A stretch of DNA of 16,075 bases from Pseudalkalibacillus hwajinpoensis (GTDB lineage: Bacteria; Bacillota; Bacilli; Bacillales; Guptibacillaceae): the NCBI RefSeq assembly GCF_039851965.1, contig NZ_CP156676.1, forward strand, positions 1 through 16,075, written 5' to 3'. Within the stretch, counting starts at the first letter, position 1. Every line of letters begins with the position of its first letter. The translations under genes and the position numbers were made by a program. The notes beneath the pieces were generated by a model, which was not told the origin of the DNA, searched no databases, and saw only the letters and a program-made list of their open reading frames with translations. Below are positions 12,690 through 16,075 of this stretch, piece by piece.

Positions 12690-13469
12690 CTAATAACTGT
12701 TATCTTTATTTTTGTGTCTCTCATAATCATCTAAAATAACTTTTAAAAGGCGCTCTATGGCTAAATAAATAGTTATTATAATGTATACAAAATAATCCTC
12801 AAAGCTATTCGTAGGCGGCGAATCAGTTACAACTAAGAACTTATTAAACGTGCCTTTAATTGCTAGAAATACTAGAAGAATATACACAACTATTTTTCGC
12901 ATTTCCATGCTTTCTTTATCTCGAAAAGCCATATATACCCATATTATTAATCCTATAGGTAATATAGTGAAAATAGTATAATAACCACTTAGGTTCAATC
13001 TCAATAACGGTACTAATTGAAAAATAAAGAGAAAAAATACAACCAAGTTAAATAATGAAGGTAACTGTAAAAACACCAAACTAATTTTCCTGATTATATA
13101 ATTATTTTTTGGTAAGCTACTATGAATGGTATCTATAATTCCTTTAAACTTCATTTTTGACTTTAGATTAGAAATCACAATAGATAGTAGTATCAATACG
13201 ATTGCAAAAACGAAAAAAATCAAATTCTTAACATAGGTTGTAAATTCAATAAAAAACAGGAAAAATACTCCTATTGCTATAAAGAGGAAAATTAACTCTA
13301 AGCCGATAAAAACAGATTCTCGTTTTGCCTGTTTAATTATTAATCTTGATAGTTTATTAGATATAATTTCAACACTAGGAATAATTAATTTATTGAACAA
13401 AACATACAGCAATCCTATTAATATTGAAATCATAATAACACTAGTACAAATAATGATTAGGTTGTACAT
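12690..13469 (-). CDS. Polytopic membrane protein, function unknown
   Basis: 259 residues from ATG 13469 with aggaggtaggcttt just upstream. About six to seven hydrophobic segments: near 4-26, 54-72, 82-103, 132-155, 163-181, 192-206 and 227-242, with a basic stretch at 40-50 (SRLIIKQAKRES) and a charged C-terminus (LDDYERHKNKDNSY). No catalytic or transport motif is visible, and the very high Ile/Leu/Phe content is consistent with low-GC codon bias. It lies between the Doc module and the type I toxin, transcribed leftward alone. It could be an immunity or exclusion protein, but nothing supports a specific role. Confidence 0.8.
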   Translation of the reverse strand: MYNLIIICTSVIMISILIGLLYVLFNKLIIPSVEIISNKLSRLIIKQAKRESVFIGLELIFLFIAIGVFFLFFIEFTTYVKNLIFFVFAIVLILLSIVISNLKSKMKFKGIIDTIHSSLPKNNYIIRKISLVFLQLPSLFNLVVFFLFIFQLVPLLRLNLSGYYTIFTILPIGLIIWVYMAFRDKESMEMRKIVVYILLVFLAIKGTFNKFLVVTDSPPTNSFEDYFVYIIITIYLAIERLLKVILDDYERHKNKDNSY

Positions 13470-13609
13470 AAAGCCTACCTCCTAAAGAACCAATATTGCT
13501 ACATGGTAACGACCGATTGAAGCAGAGTTGTTCCTTTAAACAAGCTTAAAACAATATAGAAATGCGATTACAGAAAGTTATATAAGTAAATAATACATAT
13601 ATATCGAAT

Positions 13610-13671
13610 ACGAAAAAAAGAGAGTAACGAAAAGAATACGAAGTCGAACGAAAACCATCGACATTAACGAA
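13610..13671. repeat. Five ACGAA direct repeats near the antisense RNA promoter
   Basis: ACGAA starts at 13610, 13627, 13638, 13648 and 13667 (spacing 17, 11, 10 and 19), partly phased with the helix. The block runs into the -35 of the promoter at 13658. Together with 13470-13609, which shows no gene, this is a control region. Confidence 0.45.
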
Positions 13672-13686
13672 AATGCCTTATATAAT
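13658..13686 (+). promoter_or_regulatory. Strong sigma-A promoter for the antisense RNA
   Basis: TCGACA (13658-13663), exactly 17 bases, then TATAAT (13681-13686). Transcription should begin near 13693. Confidence 0.7.
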
Positions 13687-13740
13687 TAAGTTAAAATATA
13701 ATTGCTACTCTCTTCGTAATACTCGTTTTTCAACTTCACT

Positions 13741-13778
13741 GTGGAACGTACCACGGAACATTCCATGGTACGTTCCAC
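13741..13778. repeat. Nested 38-bp palindrome
   Basis: GTGGAACGTACCA (13741-13753) pairs perfectly with TGGTACGTTCCAC (13766-13778). Inside, GG and CC pair again around AACATT, giving 15 of 16 pairs. GGAAC motifs recur inside the arms. It could be the main structural element of the antisense RNA or a protein-binding palindrome. Confidence 0.8.
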
Positions 13779-13807
13779 AAATGAAATTTATAGATAAAAC
13801 ATACAAA

Positions 13808-13837
13808 GAAACCAGGTGCTGATACACCTGGTTTGCT
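13808..13837 (-). terminator. Terminator of the type I toxin mRNA
   Basis: AAACCAGGTG pairs with CACCTGGTTT around ctgata. Leftward it is followed by ctttgtatgtttt, T-rich. Rightward there is no T run, so the antisense RNA would read through it. Confidence 0.65.
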
Positions 13838-13897
13838 GCAACTGCCCTTTTGACTAGATCACTAAATTCGACTTTCTTTGTTTGCAGACAAAGGAAG

Positions 13898-13978
13898 TCA
13901 TTTTTTTATTTTTTCAATAAGCACAACAATGAAGCTCAAAAGCGAGATGAGCAAAATATTGCTCATAATAATCATCAT
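13898..13978 (-). CDS. Type I toxin-like hydrophobic peptide, 26 residues
   Basis: ATG at 13978 and TGA at 13898-13900. The peptide opens MMIIMSNILLISLLSFIVVL and ends IEKIKK: one membrane segment with a basic tail, as in TxpA, BsrG and Fst-like peptides that damage membranes. The ribosome binding site AAGGAGGTGATT is near-perfect for the 16S tail, yet CCTCC just upstream (CCTCC-aataa-GGAGG, complement of 13986-14000) can sequester it. That is a hallmark of type I toxin mRNAs. TAAAAT upstream (about 14020-14030) is a possible -10. It is convergent with, and partly overlapped by, the antisense RNA at 13693-13915. Too short for standard gene callers. Confidence 0.7.
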   Translation of the reverse strand: MMIIMSNILLISLLSFIVVLIEKIKK

Positions 13979-14105
13979 TTAATCACCTCCTTATTGGAGG
14001 TTTTAGCAGTGCAGCTCAAGAATATTTTATCACGCTAATTAGATTTAAAGTGAAAATCCTTTCGACATATCTTTAAAAAGAAATAACAATAAAAACTTCC
14101 TTTTC

Positions 14106-14123
14106 GATAGCATAAATGCTATC
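14106..14123. promoter_or_regulatory. Palindromic operator of the RelE/Xre module
   Basis: GATAGCAT-aa-ATGCTATC is a perfect 8-bp palindrome 35 bases upstream of the toxin start, where the Xre-type antitoxin would be expected to bind and repress. A TAATAAT-like -10 follows at about 14131. Confidence 0.7.
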
Positions 14124-14158
14124 ATTAAGGTAATAATATTGAGTAAAGGTTGAAGTTT

Positions 14159-14596
14159 ATGCCCTATGACATTATTTACGAAGGAAACGTTAAAGCATTT
14201 GAGCACTATTTGCTCCACAAAGCAGAACAAGAATTTCAACAAAGAGGACACAGGGGCATGTGGTGTCAGTTAACCGATATCTATCTCCGCCAACTTAAAA
14301 TTATTATGGAAGATCCATTCCCACCAGCTGAGGTCGATACAGATGATGACGAAGATCCTCCGTCCATAAAACACCTCACTGTAAATGTTGCCTTTGACAA
14401 TTTTTTTCGTTGGGGATTACGAATACCAAGAACTAGGACTGGGAACCATCGAATTATATTTGCGATTCATAATTATCATAAAGTTGTCCTTCTCCATCAC
14501 TTTGATAAAAAATATAATGGTGCCATTCAAATCAAGGACATTCAACCAGCCGAAGCACGCTATGAAAATTATTGTGTTCACGACCCAACATACTGA
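14159..14596 (+). CDS. RelE/HigB-like toxin with acidic insert
   Basis: 145 residues from the ATG at 14159, with aaagg 9 bases upstream; the in-frame TTG at 14150 sits on that ribosome binding site. The C-terminal part (HRIIFAIHNYHKVVLLHHFD, then KKYNGAIQIKDIQPAEARYE) follows the RelE/ParE/HigB fold: a hydrophobic strand pair ending in a basic KK and a closing helix. It is longer than usual (about 90-115 residues), with an acidic loop PPAEVDTDDDEDPP at about 58-71. It precedes an Xre-type HTH gene by 26 bases, the HigB-HigA order. The target is probably ribosome-bound mRNA, by family analogy only. Confidence 0.75.
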   Translation: MPYDIIYEGNVKAFEHYLLHKAEQEFQQRGHRGMWCQLTDIYLRQLKIIMEDPFPPAEVDTDDDEDPPSIKHLTVNVAFDNFFRWGLRIPRTRTGNHRIIFAIHNYHKVVLLHHFDKKYNGAIQIKDIQPAEARYENYCVHDPTY

Positions 14597-14622
14597 TTTT
14601 TTCTAAGAAAGGATTGAATAAA

Positions 14623-14916
14623 ATGAGTGATGTTTTTAAAAAATACGCTGACATAGTGGGCAATGATCACGTTGAAAAACTTCAACAACAAGGATACATT
14701 GCTGCTCAAATCAAAAAACAGCGTCGCCAATTAAAGATTTCCCAACAAGAACTTGCTGACCGGATTGGGAAGCCTAAATCAACAATTGGTCGAATTGAAG
14801 CTGGACTTACTGTTCCACGTGCAGATACACTGTATTCACTATCTAAAGCTTTAAATATCCCGTTTATCATTGATGGTACAGATCAGGACTCACCTAATAA
14901 CTATTTGGAAGTATGA
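14623..14916 (+). CDS. Xre-family HTH antitoxin (HigA-like)
   Basis: 97 residues from the ATG at 14623, preceded by aaagg 10 bases upstream; the longer frame from 14572 overlaps the toxin and lacks a ribosome binding site. Residues about 28-85 are a canonical HTH_3 domain (IKKQRRQLKISQQELADRIG, then KSTIGRIEAGLTVPRADTLY). The N-terminal region of about 27 residues is probably helical and may contact the toxin. It likely represses the operon through the palindrome at 14106-14123. A strong terminator follows. Confidence 0.88.
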   Translation: MSDVFKKYADIVGNDHVEKLQQQGYIAAQIKKQRRQLKISQQELADRIGKPKSTIGRIEAGLTVPRADTLYSLSKALNIPFIIDGTDQDSPNNYLEV

Positions 14917-14925
14917 TTTCTTAAT

Positions 14926-14973
14926 AAAAAGCCCAAACGAGAATGTAGTAATGTATTCTCATTTGGGCTTTTT
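14926..14973. terminator. Bidirectional terminator between the antitoxin and the recombinase
   Basis: AAAAAGCCCAAA pairs with TTTGGGCTTTTT, and GAGAAT/ATTCTC extends the stem inside. T runs lie on both sides, serving the rightward antitoxin and the leftward recombinase gene. Confidence 0.92.
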
Positions 14974-15025
14974 ATGGATCAATGTGAAACTGAAACGATA
15001 CACGCCACATACGTTACCGTCTTCT

Positions 15026-15586
15026 TTATAACGAAAAGCTATCCATCACAGAATTGATCATGTCATCATTGATCCCAATATACCTCAGCGTAATCGACGG
15101 ACTACTGTGGCCAAAAATTTCCTGCAACATCGCCACATCCTTCGTGCGCTGGTAAAAGTGATACCCGAACGTCTTCCGCAGCGTATGCGTCCCGATCGCG
15201 CCTTCAATCCCGACCACCTTTGCCGCCTCATTGATGATCTTCCAGGCCATCACCCGGCTGATCGGCTTGTTGCCCTGGCGTGATGAAAATAAATAGTCCG
15301 ACGCTGTTAAACCCTTCGTGTATTTCGCAATCTCCTGCTGTAGGGCCACCGTCATGCGGACTTTCCGGATCTTGCCGGTCTTTTGCTCCTTAATCCGCAA
15401 ATGCGTGGCTGAAGCCACATCCATCACCCTTAAGGGCAGGATATCACCAATCCGTAAGCCCGAATTGATCCCAAACGCAAATAAGAAGTAATCGCGGTAC
15501 GATTTATGCAACAAATGCTCCTTCATCTCCCGGATCTGGTCCGGATCGCGAATCGGTTCGACCGTATTGGCACCTTTTAGTCCCAT
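15026..15586 (-). CDS. Tyrosine recombinase, catalytic domain only
   Basis: 186 residues. The full catalytic set is visible: R45 (GLRIGD), a beta-hairpin Lys near 69-72 (KTGK), H134 and R137 (HTLR), H160 (FGHSS) and the nucleophile Y169 (RYIG). The N-terminal SAM-like core-binding domain of XerC/D and phage integrases (about 100 residues) is absent; only about 25 residues precede the catalytic domain. Comparable short recombinases occur on Bacillaceae plasmids. The ATG at 15586 overlaps the end of the upstream 64-residue gene by 10 bases. GC content here is clearly higher than in the rest of the plasmid, which suggests separate acquisition. Likely sites are the palindromic repeats at 15919 and 690, by proximity only. 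Confidence 0.9.
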   Translation of the reverse strand: MGLKGANTVEPIRDPDQIREMKEHLLHKSYRDYFLFAFGINSGLRIGDILPLRVMDVASATHLRIKEQKTGKIRKVRMTVALQQEIAKYTKGLTASDYLFSSRQGNKPISRVMAWKIINEAAKVVGIEGAIGTHTLRKTFGYHFYQRTKDVAMLQEIFGHSSPSITLRYIGINDDMINSVMDSFSL

Positions 15587-15771
15587 GCTTCTTCCTCCTC
15601 ATCCGAAAACAGCACTTCACGCAATTCCACCGGCTGCTGCTTCATCTCATTTGCACATCGCTGACAGACGGTCACCTCATCGACCGTTAGGTAAGCGACC
15701 ACATCGCCTGGTTCAAAATCCCGAAAGCACGCCACACAATTGGAGGACCAGGTGTGTCCCTTTATACGCAC
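15577..15771 (-). CDS. Small CxxC/CxxC zinc-finger-like protein coupled to the recombinase
   Basis: 64 residues from GTG 15771, with aggggg 6 bases upstream. Cys pairs at 12/15 (CVAC) and 36/39 (CQRC) with a spacer of 20 can bind one zinc. The C-terminal third is acidic (REVLFSDEEEEAWD). Its stop lies inside the recombinase start region, so the two are translated together. Such a small partner could be an accessory DNA-binding or directionality factor, or a modulator of the recombinase that lacks its own N-terminal domain; this is inference. TATAGT/TATAAC with an upstream TTCACC (about 15815-15845, leftward) is a possible promoter. Confidence 0.75.
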   Translation of the reverse strand: MRIKGHTWSSNCVACFRDFEPGDVVAYLTVDEVTVCQRCANEMKQQPVELREVLFSDEEEEAWD

Positions 15772-15867
15772 GGTAAACCCCCTCTTCTATTCAATACGTT
15801 TCGTCTAGTTATACTATACCATTCAATATGTTAAGGTGAAAACCCTTTTTCTTATCGACATACGAAA

Positions 15868-15892
15868 AAACCCCTTTCCGGGCAAGGGGTTT
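15868..15892. terminator. Bidirectional terminator upstream of the recombinase operon
   Basis: AAACCCCTT pairs with AAGGGGTTT around tccgggc. It separates the leftward recombinase operon from the rightward cassette and lies just before palindromic repeat copy 2. Confidence 0.85.
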
Positions 15893-15918
15893 CGGTTCTT
15901 TTATGGGGTTTTGGCGAG

Positions 15919-15941
15919 TTTAACAAACTAGTCATTTTGTT
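15919..15941. repeat. Palindromic recombination-site-like repeat, copy 2
   Basis: TTTAACAAACTAGTCATTTT followed by GTTAA. Arms TTAACAAA and TTTGTTAA are perfect inverted repeats across ctagtcat. Identical to copy 1 (690-713) except at two positions, in the same orientation, 148 bases from the GTG start of the recombinase operon. Confidence 0.65.
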
Positions 15942-16005
15942 AATCTAGAATTTTCCGATTCACTCAACCCATTGTGTTCCTAAAATTGAATTATAAGGAA
16001 AAGTA

Positions 16006-16034
16006 TTGTAAAAAAAGGAATTTAATAAGATAAT
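16006..16034 (+). promoter_or_regulatory. Probable sigma-A promoter for the DUF4352 gene (reads across the window junction)
   Basis: TTGTAA at 16006-16011, a 17-base spacer, then GATAAT at 16029-16034. A start near 16041 would give a leader of about 35 bases before the ATG at position 1. The stretch that follows ends in cgggggataaa, an apparent ribosome binding site directly abutting that ATG in circular topology. Confidence 0.6.
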
Positions 16035-16075
16035 AAACTTGTAAATACCAAATATTAAATCAATCGGGGGATAAA

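Larger units (their letters stand above)
13693..13915 (+). ncRNA. Candidate antitoxin antisense RNA (about 220 nt) of a type I module
   Basis: Runs from the promoter at 13658-13686 to a clear terminator: GACTT-t-CTTTGT (13870-13881) pairs with ACAAAG-g-AAGTC (13888-13899), followed by TTTTTTTATTTTTT. It contains a 16-bp hairpin at 13741-13778 and a second at 13808-13837. Its 3' part is complementary to the end of the leftward toxin ORF and its 3' UTR, giving about 110 bases of possible duplex. This 3'-overlap convergent layout is that of TxpA/RatA and BsrG/SR4 in B. subtilis. Confidence 0.55.

Noticed and set aside
13850..14038. 62-codon rightward frame
   Set aside because: Antisense of the 26-residue toxin and its leader, with no ribosome binding site; the hydrophobic leftward peptide fits better.
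15567..15776. 69-codon rightward frame
   Set aside because: Antisense of the CxxC/CxxC gene; Pro/His-rich composition typical of shadow frames in GC-richer DNA.

Overview
The window reads as a low-GC, endospore-forming Firmicute (Bacillaceae) plasmid, and most likely as one complete circular replicon opened at a start codon. The last bases (cgggggataaa) form a ribosome binding site for the ATG at position 1, and a -35/-10 pair at 16006-16034 points at the same gene. Host evidence: strong AGGAGG-type ribosome binding sites, a spore-coat-type protein, a site whose XerD arm matches the Bacillus subtilis dif arm, and a primase-like plasmid replication protein.

Layout. 15919-16075 plus 1-713: a zinc-ribbon/DUF4352 membrane protein with its own promoter and terminator, flanked by two near-identical palindromic 23-bp sites. 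720-1596: a DUF3967-type gene fragment and two overlapping small membrane-protein genes, all leftward. About 1730-2410: an ORF-free block of nested inverted repeats, read as a large structured RNA on the + strand. 2536-4178: a small-gene region in which a 1222-bp IS3-family element has split an 85-codon gene, leaving a 3-bp target duplication. 4810-5622: a MerR-like, coiled-coil DNA-binding protein. 5657-6579: probable origin/terminator zone with a G-depleted tract, a 96-bp hairpin and three copies of a 50-74 bp repeat. 6579-7856: the primase-type Rep gene, leftward, with an inverted repeat around its probable promoter. 8329-11554: a spore-protein island with a SPOCS-like coat protein and two paralogous small acidic proteins, separated by a second IS3-family element. 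11750-11777: a dif-like site. 11885-14916: three toxin-antitoxin-type modules (AbrB/Doc, a type I hydrophobic peptide with a convergent antisense RNA, and RelE/Xre) plus a polytopic membrane protein. 15026-15771: a catalytic-domain-only tyrosine recombinase translationally overlapped with a small CxxC/CxxC protein.

How it fits together: Rep and the repeat zone would drive replication. The dif-like site and the plasmid recombinase would handle multimers and cassette exchange. The toxin-antitoxin modules would stabilise inheritance, and the spore genes would be host-beneficial cargo. No relaxase, ParA/ParM, CRISPR array, tRNA or rRNA was seen. The most interesting parts are the large structured RNA, the cassette bounded by recombination-site-like repeats, the type I toxin/antisense pair and the dif-like site.
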